A DNA stretch of 64,000 nucleotides from Acidovorax sp. sif1233 (GCF_019218755.1 NZ_JAHUWZ010000005.1:248001-312000); one strand, 5' to 3'. Shown: positions 27,077-39,262, counted from the stretch's first letter. The notes: generated from the sequence alone by a model not told the origin. Made by a program: numbers and translations.

Positions 27077-27991
27077 ATGACCTTTTCCGAAATGATGAAC
27101 ATCGGCCTCATGCAGGGCTTTGCGGGCCTGAGCCTTTTTGCCGTGCTGCTGCTCATGGGGCTGGGCCTGGCCATCATCTTCGGGCAGATGGGCGTGATCA
27201 ACATGGCCCATGGCGAGTTCATGACCATTGGCGCCTACACCATCTACCTTGGATCCACGCTGGCGGCCAACCATGCGCCGCAGATGATTCCGTATTACTT
27301 TCCGCTGGCGATCGTGGCGGCGTTCGGCTTCGCGTTTGCGGCGGGCTGGCTGGTGGAATGGGGGCTGATCCGCCACCTGTACAAGCGCCCGCTCGACACG
27401 CTGCTGGCCACCTGGGGCATCAGCCTGGCCCTGCAGCAATCGTTTCGCACCTTCATCGGCCCCAAGGAGGTCAGCCCGACCTTGCCCGACTGGCTGCTGG
27501 GTTCGTGGGCGCCCGCCGAGGGGCTGGACATCCCGATCAATGGCCTGTTCGTGCTGGCGCTGACGGCGGTGGTCACGGGCGGCGTGCTGCTGGCCCTGCA
27601 CCGAAGCCGCTGGGGCCTGCGGGTGCGCGCCACGGTGAGCAACCGCGTCATGGCCAACGCCATTGGCATCGACACCCAGAAGACCGACCGCCTCACGTTC
27701 GCCATCGGCTGCGGCATTGCCGGCGTGGCGGGCGCAGCGTTCACCACCATCGGCTCCACCGGCCCCACATCGGGCTCGCTCTACATCGTGGACGCCTTCC
27801 TGGTGGTGACGTTTGGCGGCGCCGCCAGCCTGCTGGGCACCGTGGTGTCGGCCTTCGGCATTGCGCAGACGCAGTCCATCACCGAGTTCTTCATGGCGGG
27901 CTCCATGGCCAAGATGATCACGCTGTCGCTGATCGTGCTGATCCTGATGGTGCGGCCGCAGGGTTTGTTCGCCTCCAAAGTTCGCCGATGA
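27077..27991 (+). CDS. urtB: Urea/amide ABC transporter permease UrtB
   Basis: Inner-membrane permease of the LivH/UrtB type, 304 residues and about eight helices, pairing with UrtC. Characteristic stretches are GLGLAIIFGQMGVINMAHGE and the EAA-like loop RVMANAIGIDTQKTDRLTFA. The ATG at 27077 follows CAGGAGCTGCAAC (AGGAG, good spacing). Codons upstream as far as 26984 are open but belong to the GC-rich repeat and are excluded. It lacks the long N-terminal extension of some UrtB proteins and so resembles FmdE of amide transporters. Confidence 0.93.
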   Translation: MTFSEMMNIGLMQGFAGLSLFAVLLLMGLGLAIIFGQMGVINMAHGEFMTIGAYTIYLGSTLAANHAPQMIPYYFPLAIVAAFGFAFAAGWLVEWGLIRHLYKRPLDTLLATWGISLALQQSFRTFIGPKEVSPTLPDWLLGSWAPAEGLDIPINGLFVLALTAVVTGGVLLALHRSRWGLRVRATVSNRVMANAIGIDTQKTDRLTFAIGCGIAGVAGAAFTTIGSTGPTSGSLYIVDAFLVVTFGGAASLLGTVVSAFGIAQTQSITEFFMAGSMAKMITLSLIVLILMVRPQGLFASKVRR

Positions 27992-28037
27992 AATTCGCTC
28001 AACTGTCCATTTCCTTCGAGCCCACCGGAGTCTCCGC

Positions 28038-29249
28038 ATGAACGCCCTCAAAGCCTGGATCCTGCGCTACCAGCTCGCCAGTCTGGTACTGCTCACCGTG
28101 CTGCTGGCCGTGGTGTTGCCGCTGGCACTCGACATCTTTCGGCTGAACCTGGTGGGCAAGTACCTCACCTATGCGTTCGTCGCCATCGGCCTCGTGATGG
28201 TGTGGGGCTACGGCGGCGTGCTCAGCCTGGGGCAGGGCGTGTTCTTTGGCCTGGGGGGCTATGCCATGGCCATGTTCCTCAAGCTCGAGGCGTCGGACCC
28301 CATCAGCACCAAGATCCAGTCCACACCCGGCATCCCGGACTTCATGGACTGGAACCAGATCACCGAGCTGCCCAACTTCTGGATTCCCTTCAAGAGCCTG
28401 CCGTTTGCGCTGGCAGCGGTCATCGTGGTGCCCACGGTGCTGGCCTGGGTCATCAGCTTCGCGATGTTCAAGCGCCGCGTGGGCGGCGTGTACTTTGCCA
28501 TCATCACGCAGGCCGTGGCGCTGATCCTGACCGTGCTCATCATCGGCCAGCAGGGCTACACCGGGGGCGTGAACGGCATGACGGACCTCAAGACCCTGTG
28601 GGGCTGGGACACGCGCACCGACAGCGCCAAGTACATCCTGTACTACGTGTGCGTGGCGCTGCTCATCGGCTCCATCGTCCTGTGCCGCTGGATACAGACC
28701 GGCAAGGTGGGCACGCTGCTGCTGGCCATGCGCGACAAGGAAGACCGCGTGCGCTTTTCCGGCTACGACGTGGCCAATTTCAAGGTCTTCACCTTCTGCC
28801 TGGCCGCCGCGCTGTCGGGCATCGGTGGGGCGATGTTCTCGTTGCAGGTGGGCTTCATGTCGCCCAGCTTCGTGGGCATCGTTCCGTCCATCGAGATGGT
28901 GATCTACGCCGCCGTGGGCGGGCGCATGAGCTTGGTGGGTGCCGTGTATGGCACCTTGCTGGTGAACGCGGGCAAGACGTATTTCTCGGAGAGCTTTCCC
29001 GAGTTGTGGCTGTTCCTCATGGCCGGGCTTTTCATCGGCGTGACCATGGCCTTCCCCATGGGCCTGGCGGGCCTGTGGGAGAGCCATGTGGTGCCGTGGT
29101 GGAAGGGCCGCCGCGAAGCGTTGCGCCAGGCGTCCGCCCAAGGCCGGGCACCCGCAGCCCGCCCACCCGCCGATGCTGGGCCAGCGGCGGCATCGTCGCC
29201 CGTACCGTCTGCCACGCTGCCTGACGGCGTGAGCCGCCAGGGCGTCTGA
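28038..29249 (+). CDS. urtC: Urea/amide ABC transporter permease UrtC
   Basis: Second membrane subunit, 403 residues, LivM/UrtC type, with about ten hydrophobic helices, the motif VMVWGYGGVLSLGQGVFFG, and the coupling-loop sequence AMRDKEDRVRFSGYDVANFK. The C-terminal 50 residues are Ala/Pro-rich and probably disordered. It starts 46 bases after urtB and ends 19 bases before urtD. The ATG at 28038 has a weak ribosome-binding site (CGGAG). In the family, UrtB and UrtC form the membrane channel. Confidence 0.93.
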   Translation: MNALKAWILRYQLASLVLLTVLLAVVLPLALDIFRLNLVGKYLTYAFVAIGLVMVWGYGGVLSLGQGVFFGLGGYAMAMFLKLEASDPISTKIQSTPGIPDFMDWNQITELPNFWIPFKSLPFALAAVIVVPTVLAWVISFAMFKRRVGGVYFAIITQAVALILTVLIIGQQGYTGGVNGMTDLKTLWGWDTRTDSAKYILYYVCVALLIGSIVLCRWIQTGKVGTLLLAMRDKEDRVRFSGYDVANFKVFTFCLAAALSGIGGAMFSLQVGFMSPSFVGIVPSIEMVIYAAVGGRMSLVGAVYGTLLVNAGKTYFSESFPELWLFLMAGLFIGVTMAFPMGLAGLWESHVVPWWKGRREALRQASAQGRAPAARPPADAGPAAASSPVPSATLPDGVSRQGV

Positions 29250-29268
29250 AACCACCGGAGCACTCCTC

Positions 29269-30012
<744 letters not shown>

Positions 30013-30051
30013 CTTCGCCACCCGCCCACCGAACCCCCACAGGAGCGCAGC

Positions 30052-30741
30052 ATGCTGGAAGTCAAAGATCTGTTTGTGGCCTACGGCCAGAGCGAGGCGC
30101 TGCACGGCATCTCGTTTGACGGCCGTGCCAACGAGACCGTGGCCATCATGGGCCGCAATGGCATGGGCAAAACCACGCTGTTCAAGAGCCTCATGGGCGT
30201 GATGCCCGTCAAGAGCGGCCAGATCACCGTGGCAGGCCAGGACGTGACCAAAGACGAGAGCTTTCGCCGCGTGGCCAAGGGCATCGCCTATGTGCCGCAA
30301 GGCCGCATGATCTTCCCGACCCTCACGGTGCAAGAGAACATCGAGACCGGGCTGGAAAACTCCAAGACGCGGCAGATTCCCGAAGACATCTACGCGCTGT
30401 TCCCCGTGCTGTGGGACATGCGCCGCCGCAAGGGCGGCAACCTGTCGGGCGGGCAGCAGCAGCAGCTGGCCATTGCGCGAGCGCTGGTCACCGACCCCAA
30501 GGTGCTGCTGCTCGACGAGCCCACCGAGGGCATCCAGCCCTCGATCATCAAGGACATCGCCAAGGCGCTCAACGAGATCCGCAAGCTGCGCCAGATCACC
30601 ATCGTGGTGAGCGAGCAGGTGCTGTCATTCGCGATGGACGTGGCCGACCGGCTGTTCGTCATCGAGGGCGGCCGCCTGGTGCATGAGACGGCACGCGCTG
30701 ACACCGACCAGCAGCGCATCAAGGCTTATTTGTCTGTATGA
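30052..30741 (+). CDS. urtE: Urea/amide ABC transporter ATPase UrtE
   Basis: A 229-residue ABC ATPase of the LivF/UrtE type: Walker A GRNGMGKTTLFKS, signature LSGGQQQQLAIARAL, Walker B VLLLDEPTEGIQPSI. The stretch TEGIQPSIIKDI is typical of UrtE. AGGAG lies 8 bases upstream of the ATG. It is the last transporter gene. A GC-rich repeat separates it from fmdA, so transporter and amidase genes may be expressed at different levels. Confidence 0.95.
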   Translation: MLEVKDLFVAYGQSEALHGISFDGRANETVAIMGRNGMGKTTLFKSLMGVMPVKSGQITVAGQDVTKDESFRRVAKGIAYVPQGRMIFPTLTVQENIETGLENSKTRQIPEDIYALFPVLWDMRRRKGGNLSGGQQQQLAIARALVTDPKVLLLDEPTEGIQPSIIKDIAKALNEIRKLRQITIVVSEQVLSFAMDVADRLFVIEGGRLVHETARADTDQQRIKAYLSV

Positions 30742-30743
30742 GG

Positions 30744-30850
30744 CACCCCCTGTGTCGCTTCGCGCCTTCCCCCTCTCTCGCATCGCTGCGCGCTGCAGGA
30801 GGGGAACGCCCCCAGCGCGGCGGGGCGGCCCTTGCGCGGGGGCACTGGCC
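30744..30850 (+). repeat. GC-rich intergenic repeat, copy B
   Basis: Same block order as copy A at 26921: ACCCCCTGTGTCGCTTCGCG, CCTTCCCCCTCTCTCGC, a hairpin return arm (GGAGGGGAACGCC) and GGGGCGGCCCTTGCG. It is slightly longer than copy A and sits between urtE and fmdA. Confidence 0.6.
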
Positions 30851-30947
30851 TTCGCCGCGACAGTTTCGCAGGGCGCTTGCCGTGCAAGCCCTGGACTCTC
30901 TTCCCCCACTTTTTCCTCTGTCCACCCACCCTTCCAAGGAGCACGCC

Positions 30948-32174
30948 ATGGCTGAAACCCTGATCAAGGTCGATCTGAGCAAGTCGCCCACCGAGAACGA
31001 GAACATCCACAACCGCTGGCACCCCGACATCCCCATGGCCTGCTGGGTCAACCCTGGCGATGAGTTCGTGCTGGAGACGTTCGACTGGACCGGCGGTTTC
31101 ATCAAGAACAATGACAGCGCCGACGACGTGCGCGACATCGACCTGACCACGGTGCACTACCTCAGCGGCCCCGTGGGCGTGAAGGGCGCCGAGCCGGGCG
31201 ACCTGCTGGTGGTGGACCTGCTGGACATTGGCGCCAAGCAGGACAGCCTGTGGGGCTTCAACGGTTTCTTCAGCAAGAAAAATGGCGGCGGCTTTCTGAC
31301 CGAGCACTTTCCCCAGGCGCAAAAGTCCATCTGGGACTTTCATGGCATGTTCACCAGTTCGCGCCATGTGCCAGGTGTGAAGTACGCCGGCCTCATCCAC
31401 CCCGGCCTGATCGGATGCCTGCCCGACCGCAAGATGCTGGAACAGTGGAACGCCCGTGAGCAGACCCTGATCGACTCGGACCCCACGGCCGGGCTGGCCA
31501 ACCCACCCTCGGCGGGCACCGCGCACATGGGTCGCCTCACGGGCGATGCCAAGGCCAAGGCGGCTGCCGAAGGGGCCCGCACGGTGCCACCGCGCGAGCA
31601 TGGCGGCAACTGCGACATCAAGGACTTGTCGCGCGGCGCCAAGGTGTTCTTCCCGGTGTATGTGGACGGTGCCGGGCTGTCGGTGGGCGACCTGCACTTC
31701 AGCCAGGGCGATGGCGAAATCACCTTCTGCGGCGCCATCGAGATGGCGGGCTGGGTGCACATGAAGGTCACGCTCATCAAGGGCGGCATGGCCAAGTACG
31801 GCATCAAGAACCCCATCTTCAAGCCCAGCCCCATCACGCCCACCTACAACGACTACCTGATCTTCGAGGGCATCAGCGTGGACGAAAGCGGCAAGCAGTA
31901 CTACCTGGATGTGAACGTGGCCTACCGCCAGGCCTGCCTGAACGCCATCGAATACCTCAAGAAGTTCGGCTACTCGGGCGCGCAGGCGTATTCCATCCTG
32001 GGCACAGCCCCGGTGCAGGGCCACATCAGCGGCGTGGTGGATGTGCCCAACGCCTGCGCCACGCTGTGGCTGCCCACGCAGATCTTTGACTTTGACATCA
32101 ACCCCAGCGCCGCAGGGCCGGTCCAGCACCTGGATGGCTCGGTGGTCATGCCGCTGTCGCCCGATCTGGCCTGA
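30948..32174 (+). CDS. fmdA: Formamidase FmdA (acetamidase/formamidase family)
   Basis: Cytoplasmic amidase that hydrolyses formamide (and more slowly other short amides) to ammonia and the acid. At 408 residues it matches the Methylophilus FmdA size. Family landmarks include NIHNRWHPDIP, a GDLLVVDLLDIG block, GLIGCLPDRKML, and the conserved HGGNCDIKDLSRG and FSQGDGEITFCGAIEM regions. The ATG at 30948 has AAGGAGC upstream; open sequence back to 30738 is the GC-rich repeat and is excluded. fmdB follows 33 bases later, the usual fmdAB order. It supplies nitrogen together with AmiE. Confidence 0.95.
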   Translation: MAETLIKVDLSKSPTENENIHNRWHPDIPMACWVNPGDEFVLETFDWTGGFIKNNDSADDVRDIDLTTVHYLSGPVGVKGAEPGDLLVVDLLDIGAKQDSLWGFNGFFSKKNGGGFLTEHFPQAQKSIWDFHGMFTSSRHVPGVKYAGLIHPGLIGCLPDRKMLEQWNAREQTLIDSDPTAGLANPPSAGTAHMGRLTGDAKAKAAAEGARTVPPREHGGNCDIKDLSRGAKVFFPVYVDGAGLSVGDLHFSQGDGEITFCGAIEMAGWVHMKVTLIKGGMAKYGIKNPIFKPSPITPTYNDYLIFEGISVDESGKQYYLDVNVAYRQACLNAIEYLKKFGYSGAQAYSILGTAPVQGHISGVVDVPNACATLWLPTQIFDFDINPSAAGPVQHLDGSVVMPLSPDLA

Positions 32175-32207
32175 CCCACGGGGCGCCTTCGCCAGAAAGA
32201 ACCCGCC

Positions 32208-32552
32208 ATGCCCACCTACGACTACGCCTGTGCCCAGTGTGGCGGTTTTGATGCCTTCCGCCTGCTGGCCGACCGCAACGAACCCGCCGCCTGCCCGGAC
32301 TGCGGCGCCGCATCGCCGCGCGTGTTTGCCACCGCACCGCGCCTGGCGCTCATGAGCGCGTCGGCGCGCAGCGCCATCGCCACCAACGAGCGCGCGCGGC
32401 ACGAGCCGCAGCGCTCGGGCGACTACGCCCGCCTCAAGCACCCTGCAGGCTGTGGTTGCTGTTCGTCATCGCAAAGCCGCAAGGCCACGGTGACGGCGCC
32501 CAGCGGCGCCAAGGCGTTTCCCAGCAAACGGCCCTGGATGATTTCTCATTGA
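32208..32552 (+). CDS. fmdB: FmdB-type zinc-ribbon protein
   Basis: A 114-residue small protein starting MPTYDYACAQCGGFDAF. The two CXXC pairs (CAQC and CPDC, about 20 residues apart) form the FmdB zinc ribbon, and a later CGCC cluster lies in the C-terminal tail. FmdB was proposed as a regulator of formamidase in Methylophilus; its molecular role is not settled. It lies between fmdA and amiE, 15 bases before the latter, so it is part of the amide operon. Confidence 0.92.
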   Translation: MPTYDYACAQCGGFDAFRLLADRNEPAACPDCGAASPRVFATAPRLALMSASARSAIATNERARHEPQRSGDYARLKHPAGCGCCSSSQSRKATVTAPSGAKAFPSKRPWMISH

Positions 32553-32567
32553 TAGGGGTGCTTCACC

Positions 32568-33608
32568 ATGATTCACGGCGATATCTCCAGCAGCAAGGAC
32601 ACCGTCGGCGTGGCGGTGGTCAACTACAAGATGCCACGCCTGCACAGCAAGGCCGAGGTGCTGGACAACGCGCGCAAGATCGCGGACATGCTGGTGGGCA
32701 TGAAGACCGGCCTGCCCGGCATGGACCTGGTGATCTTTCCGGAGTACAGCACCCACGGCATCATGTACGACGCCCAGGAGATGATGGACACGGCGGCCAC
32801 CATCCCCGGCGAGGAGACCGAGATCTTCGCCGCCGCCTGCCGCAAGGCCAAGGTGTGGGGCGTTTTCTCGCTCACCGGCGAGCGCCATGAGAAGCATCCG
32901 CACAAGGTGCCGTACAACACCTTGATCCTGATGAACGACCAGGGCGAGATCGTGCAGAAGTACCGCAAGATCATGCCCTGGACCCCCATCGAAGGCTGGT
33001 ACCCGGGGGACACCACGTACGTGAGCGAAGGCCCCAAGGGCCTGAAGATCAGCCTCATCATCTGCGACGACGGCAACTACCCCGAGATCTGGCGCGACTG
33101 CGCCATGAAGGGCGCTGAGCTCATCGTGCGGTGCCAGGGCTACATGTACCCCGCCAAGGAGCAACAGATTCTGATGAGCAAGGCCATGGCCTTTGCCAAC
33201 AACACCTACGTGGCCGTGGCCAATGCCGCCGGGTTCGACGGCGTGTACAGCTACTTTGGCCACAGCGCGCTGATTGGCTTTGATGGCCGAACGCTCGGTG
33301 AATGCGGCGAGGAGGAATACGGGGTGCAGTACGCAGCGTTGTCAAAAAGCCTGATCCGCGACTTCCGCAGGAACGGGCAGTCCGAAAACCACCTCTTCAA
33401 GCTGCTGCACCGGGGCTACACCGGCATGATCAACTCCCGCGACGGGGACCAGGGCGTGGCCGCCTGCCCGTATGACTTCTACACCCGCTGGGTGAATGAC
33501 CCCGAAGGCACCCGCAAGGCCGTGGAAGCCATCACCCGGCCCATGGTGGGCACCGAGGAATGCCCGATGAAGGGCATCCCCAACCCTGACAGCGCAGGCC
33601 GCAGCTGA
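32568..33608 (+). CDS. amiE: Aliphatic amidase AmiE
   Basis: Nitrilase-superfamily amidase that hydrolyses short aliphatic amides such as acetamide and propionamide. It is 346 residues long, the same as the Pseudomonas aeruginosa enzyme, and close to it throughout. The catalytic set is in register: E59 (FPEY), K134 (KYRKI), E142 and C166 ([13 protein letters not shown]). The closely related formamidase AmiF has similar motifs, so the preferred amide is not certain. No amiC or amiR gene and no antitermination leader accompany it, so control probably comes from the two-component system at the other end of the operon. It ends the cluster. Confidence 0.94.
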   Translation: MIHGDISSSKDTVGVAVVNYKMPRLHSKAEVLDNARKIADMLVGMKTGLPGMDLVIFPEYSTHGIMYDAQEMMDTAATIPGEETEIFAAACRKAKVWGVFSLTGERHEKHPHKVPYNTLILMNDQGEIVQKYRKIMPWTPIEGWYPGDTTYVSEGPKGLKISLIICDDGNYPEIWRDCAMKGAELIVRCQGYMYPAKEQQILMSKAMAFANNTYVAVANAAGFDGVYSYFGHSALIGFDGRTLGECGEEEYGVQYAALSKSLIRDFRRNGQSENHLFKLLHRGYTGMINSRDGDQGVAACPYDFYTRWVNDPEGTRKAVEAITRPMVGTEECPMKGIPNPDSAGRS

Positions 33609-33710
33609 CGCCAAAGGGGGGTGTGGCGCGGGTTCGCCCGTTCGATGCACTGCAGCGGCCTGAGATCTTCAAACAGTGTCAACCGCCTGTGCGAGGCCCG
33701 CACTGCGCCC

Positions 33711-33716
33711 GATAAT
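33711..33716 (+). promoter_or_regulatory. Candidate -10 element just before the lipoprotein gene
   Basis: GATAAT followed by CGGCCCCC and the ATG at 33725, leaving only 8 bases between the hexamer and the start codon. There is no ribosome-binding site. A leaderless transcript is likely. Confidence 0.4.
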
Positions 33717-33724
33717 CGGCCCCC

Positions 33725-34468
33725 ATGCGTGGGCCGTTCTTTTCTATCCTGTGGATGTCGTCCTGTGCGCTGCTGTGCGCCGTGCTCGCGGGCTGCGCGG
33801 GCAACGCGCCCACGCAGCGCGGCGAGGTCAAGGGCGCATCCGCCGCGCCCGGTGAGCTGGCCCAGTCCGACATGAACCGCCTGGCCACGCTGGCCATGCA
33901 GGAGAACCTGGAGGGCTTGTTCCGCCTCATGGACAAGCTCTACCGCCGCAACCCCGCCGAATGGCGCAAGACCAGCACCACCAGCCGCGAGCACGCCGCC
34001 GAGCAGGTGCGCACGGCCATCCTGCAGCGCCAGCCCTGGGCGCCACTGCAGGGGCGCCGTGACATCGCCGCGATGGGCTTTGCGCTGGCGCCGGAGTTTG
34101 CGGGAGACCGCGTGGCGGCGTTCATCCATGCGACGGCCGACATGATCATCACGGCCCATGGCGGCAAGACCGAGTTCTTCTTGCTCGACGGTGTGGATGC
34201 CCAGCACCTCTACAACGCCGCGCGCAATGTGGAAAGCGCCGTGTGGCTGCTGGCCCAGCGCCGCAATGCCCAGGGCCAGCCGCTGCTGCTGGCCGACGAA
34301 ATCGGGCCCCAGGGCCGCAACCTGAGCTTCGAGCGCGAGTTCGGCAAGGTCATCGCGCGGCTCGACCTGCTGGCCGCCCTGACCACCGAAAAGTACCGCC
34401 GCGCTGCCATCAGCTACGTGCAGGGTATCGTGGGCGGGACTTTCCTGCAGTTTCTGCCGGTGCGTTAA
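33725..34468 (+). CDS. Predicted outer-membrane or periplasmic lipoprotein, unknown
   Basis: A 247-residue protein whose N terminus (hydrophobic WMSSCALLCAVLAGC) ends in a lipobox, LAGC, with Cys at about residue 24, so it is exported and lipid-anchored. The mature part is alpha-helical and rich in Ala, Arg and Glu. I recognise no domain. The segment FAGDRVAAFIHATADMIITA recalls conserved stretches of small Proteobacterial lipoproteins. No ribosome-binding site precedes the ATG. It stands alone between the amide operon and the repeat-rich surface protein. Confidence 0.78.
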   Translation: MRGPFFSILWMSSCALLCAVLAGCAGNAPTQRGEVKGASAAPGELAQSDMNRLATLAMQENLEGLFRLMDKLYRRNPAEWRKTSTTSREHAAEQVRTAILQRQPWAPLQGRRDIAAMGFALAPEFAGDRVAAFIHATADMIITAHGGKTEFFLLDGVDAQHLYNAARNVESAVWLLAQRRNAQGQPLLLADEIGPQGRNLSFEREFGKVIARLDLLAALTTEKYRRAAISYVQGIVGGTFLQFLPVR

Positions 34469-34591
34469 GGGCGATTCGACCGCGTCCAGCGCGGGACGCG
34501 CCGTCAGCGCGCGCCGACGCGCATGAACGTTCCAGATGGAAACGTGGCGTTACACTTTGGCCACCCTTCCACTCCAAATCGGGACTTCACC

Positions 34592-36295
34592 ATGCGCCAA
34601 CGTGCATTGCTGTGGCTCACTGCGTTCTTGTTGGCCATGGTGGCCGCGACCGCAGCGCATGCCCAAGACGCGGACCTTTCCATCACAAAGACCGATGGAG
34701 TGACCACGGCCACGCCGGGCGGATCGGTGACCTACACCATCACCGCCAGCAATGCAGGGCCGGACCCCGCCGTCGGTGCCACGGTGGCGGACACTTTTCC
34801 GGCCGTGCTCACCGGCACCTGGACCTGCGTGGGCGCGGGCGGCGGCACCTGCACGGCGGCGGGCAGCGGCAACATCAACGATGGCGTCAATCTGCCCGCG
34901 GGCGGCTCGGTGACTTACACGGTGAGCGCCGTGATCAATGCGTCTGCGACGGGCACGCTGACCAACACCGCGACGGTGACGTCTGCCGTGAACGACCCCA
35001 ACCCAGCCAACAACAGCGCCACCGACTCCGACACGCTCACGCCACAGGCGGATCTGTCCATCACCAAGACCGATGGCGTGACCACGGCCGTTCCGGGCGG
35101 ATCGGTGACGTACACCATCACCGCCAGCAACGCGGGGCCGTCCAATGCGTCGGGGGCCGCGGTGCTCGATACCTTCCCTGCCGCGCTCACCGGCACCTGG
35201 ACCTGCGTCGGCGCGGGCGGAGGCACCTGCACGGCGGCGGGCAGCGGCAACATCAACGACATCGTCAACCTGCCCGCGGGGGGATCGGTCACCTACACGG
35301 TGAGCGCCACGATCAGCGGTTCGGCGACCGGAACGCTGGTCAACACGGCGACGGTGACAGCGCCGGGCGGGGTGACCGATCCCAACCCCGCCAACAACAG
35401 CGCCACCGACACCGACACCCTCGCGTCGCAAGCCGACCTGGCCATCACCAAGACGGATGGTGTGACCACGGCCGTTCCGGGCGGCTCGGTCACCTACACC
35501 ATCACCGCCAGCAACGCCGGCCCATCGAACGCCGCAGGCGCGGGCGTGGTGGACACCTTCCCCGCCGCCCTCACGGGCACCTGGACCTGCGTCGGCGCGG
35601 GCGGAGGCACCTGCACGGCGGCGGGCAGCGGCAATATCAGCGACACCGTCAACCTGCCCGCGGGCGGCTCGGTGACCTACACCGTCAGCGCGACGGTGAG
35701 TGCGGCGGCCACGGGAACGCTGGTCAACACGGCGACGGTGACGGCGCCGGGCGGGGTGACCGACCCCAACCCGGCCAACAACAGCGCCACCGACACCGAC
35801 ACCGTCACGCCGCAGGCGGATCTGGCCATCACCAAGACGGACGGCGTGACCACGGCCACCCCGGGCGGCTCGGTGACCTACACCATCACCGCGAGCAATG
35901 CCGGGCCCTCCGGCGTCGCTGGGGCAACGGTGGCGGACACCCTGCCCGCGGTGCTGACCGGCACCTGGACCTGCGTGGGCGCGGGCGGCGGCACCTGCAC
36001 CGCCTCGGGCAGTGGCAGCATCAACGACACCGTCAACCTGCCCGCGGGCGGATCGGTGACCTACACCGTCAGCGCCACGGTGGGCGCGTCGGCGACGGGG
36101 ACACTGGTCAACACCGCGACCGTCGCGGCCCCAGGTGGCGTGACCGACCCCAACCCCGGCAACAACAGCGCCACCGACACCGACACCATCGCGGCGGCCC
36201 CGAGCGCGATTCCGTCCCTGTCGGAATGGGCGCTGTGGCTGCTCGCCGGCCTGGTGCTGCTGGCCGCGCTGGGCCAGCGCCGCCAGATGCGCTGA
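34592..36295 (+). CDS. DUF11-repeat surface protein with IPTL-type C-terminal sorting signal
   Basis: A 567-residue exported protein. After a signal peptide (LWLTAFLLAMVAATAAHAQ) come four tandem DUF11 Ig-like domains of about 127 residues, each starting DLSITKTDG or DLAITKTDG and containing a WTCVGAGGGTCTA segment with two cysteines. The C terminus is an IPTL-CTERM tail: IPSLSEWALWLLAGLVLLA, then QRRQMR. In the family such tails are read by a dedicated exosortase (XrtH type), so the protein should be cleaved and attached or released at the surface. The ATG at 34592 starts the signal peptide; an upstream ATG at 34523 is not needed. Function is probably adhesive or biofilm-related, by inference. 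Confidence 0.85.
   Translation: MRQRALLWLTAFLLAMVAATAAHAQDADLSITKTDGVTTATPGGSVTYTITASNAGPDPAVGATVADTFPAVLTGTWTCVGAGGGTCTAAGSGNINDGVNLPAGGSVTYTVSAVINASATGTLTNTATVTSAVNDPNPANNSATDSDTLTPQADLSITKTDGVTTAVPGGSVTYTITASNAGPSNASGAAVLDTFPAALTGTWTCVGAGGGTCTAAGSGNINDIVNLPAGGSVTYTVSATISGSATGTLVNTATVTAPGGVTDPNPANNSATDTDTLASQADLAITKTDGVTTAVPGGSVTYTITASNAGPSNAAGAGVVDTFPAALTGTWTCVGAGGGTCTAAGSGNISDTVNLPAGGSVTYTVSATVSAAATGTLVNTATVTAPGGVTDPNPANNSATDTDTVTPQADLAITKTDGVTTATPGGSVTYTITASNAGPSGVAGATVADTLPAVLTGTWTCVGAGGGTCTASGSGSINDTVNLPAGGSVTYTVSATVGASATGTLVNTATVAAPGGVTDPNPGNNSATDTDTIAAAPSAIPSLSEWALWLLAGLVLLAALGQRRQMR
34673..36197 (+). repeat. Four near-identical tandem DUF11 coding repeats
   Basis: Units begin at 34673, 35051, 35435 and 35819, i.e. 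periods of 378, 384 and 384 bases. Long runs are nearly the same at DNA level (for example around GGCGGATCGGTGACCTACAC). The 6-base difference is a two-codon deletion in unit 1. The pattern points to recent duplication or gene conversion. Confidence 0.85.
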
Positions 36296-36311
36296 CCGCG
36301 GGCGGGCCAAC

Positions 36312-36317
36312 TACAAT
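36312..36317 (+). promoter_or_regulatory. Candidate -10 element of the SAH-riboswitch transcript
   Basis: TACAAT ends 8 bases before the first paired base of the riboswitch (36326), the expected distance to a transcription start. No good -35 box is visible. Confidence 0.45.
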
Positions 36318-36325
36318 CGGCCCCT

Positions 36326-36455
36326 GGTCCAAGGAGCGTTGCAGCGGCTTGCCGTGCCCTGGTGGGGCATGGCGGCTCGTCAGGCTTGGGCCGCGCATCC
36401 CTCAGTACATTGACAACGACGCTCACCTGAACCCCCTTGTGCCGCGCAGGTGAGC
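36326..36455 (+). promoter_or_regulatory. S-adenosylhomocysteine (SAH) riboswitch with ribosome-binding-site switch
   Basis: Leader of metH (cobalamin half). P1 is formed by GGTCCAAG (36326-36333) and CTTGGGCC (36385-36392). The conserved aptamer strings are present as AAGGAGCGTTGCAG, CAGGCTTGGG and CAACGACGCTCACC. The pseudoknot stem is GAGCGT (36334-36339) with ACGCTC (36419-36424). Overlapping it, GCTCACCTG (36421-36429) is the exact complement of CAGGTGAGC (36447-36455), which contains the ribosome-binding site. SAH binding therefore should free the site and turn translation on, as known for this class. Confidence 0.92.
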
Positions 36456-36458
36456 CTT

Positions 36459-39197
<2,739 letters not shown>

Positions 39198-39198
39198 T

Positions 39199-39260
39199 GC
39201 TATTGATTTTATAGCTTCTGGCGCTTGATGGATAAGCGCCAGGGGCTGATTTGATTGAAT
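39199..39260 (+). repeat. Dispersed two-hairpin repeat, copy 6 (well preserved)
   Basis: GCTAT-7-ATAGC, then CTGGCGCTT (39218-39226) and AAGCGCCAG (39234-39242), a perfect 9-base stem with loop GATGGAT. It starts 2 bases after the metH stop codon. Confidence 0.75.
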
Positions 39261-39262
39261 GG

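Noticed and set aside
30738..30947. Longer start for fmdA
   Set aside because: Same reason: the extension is translated repeat DNA, and the normal FmdA N terminus begins at 30948.
34673..36197. Regular direct repeats suggesting a CRISPR or satellite array
   Set aside because: The period is about 384 bases, in frame, and encodes DUF11 domains; there are no short repeat-spacer units.
36450..36458. GTG at 36450 as the start of the cobalamin half of metH
   Set aside because: It lies inside the ribosome-binding site of the riboswitch expression platform. The ATG at 36459 has correct spacing.
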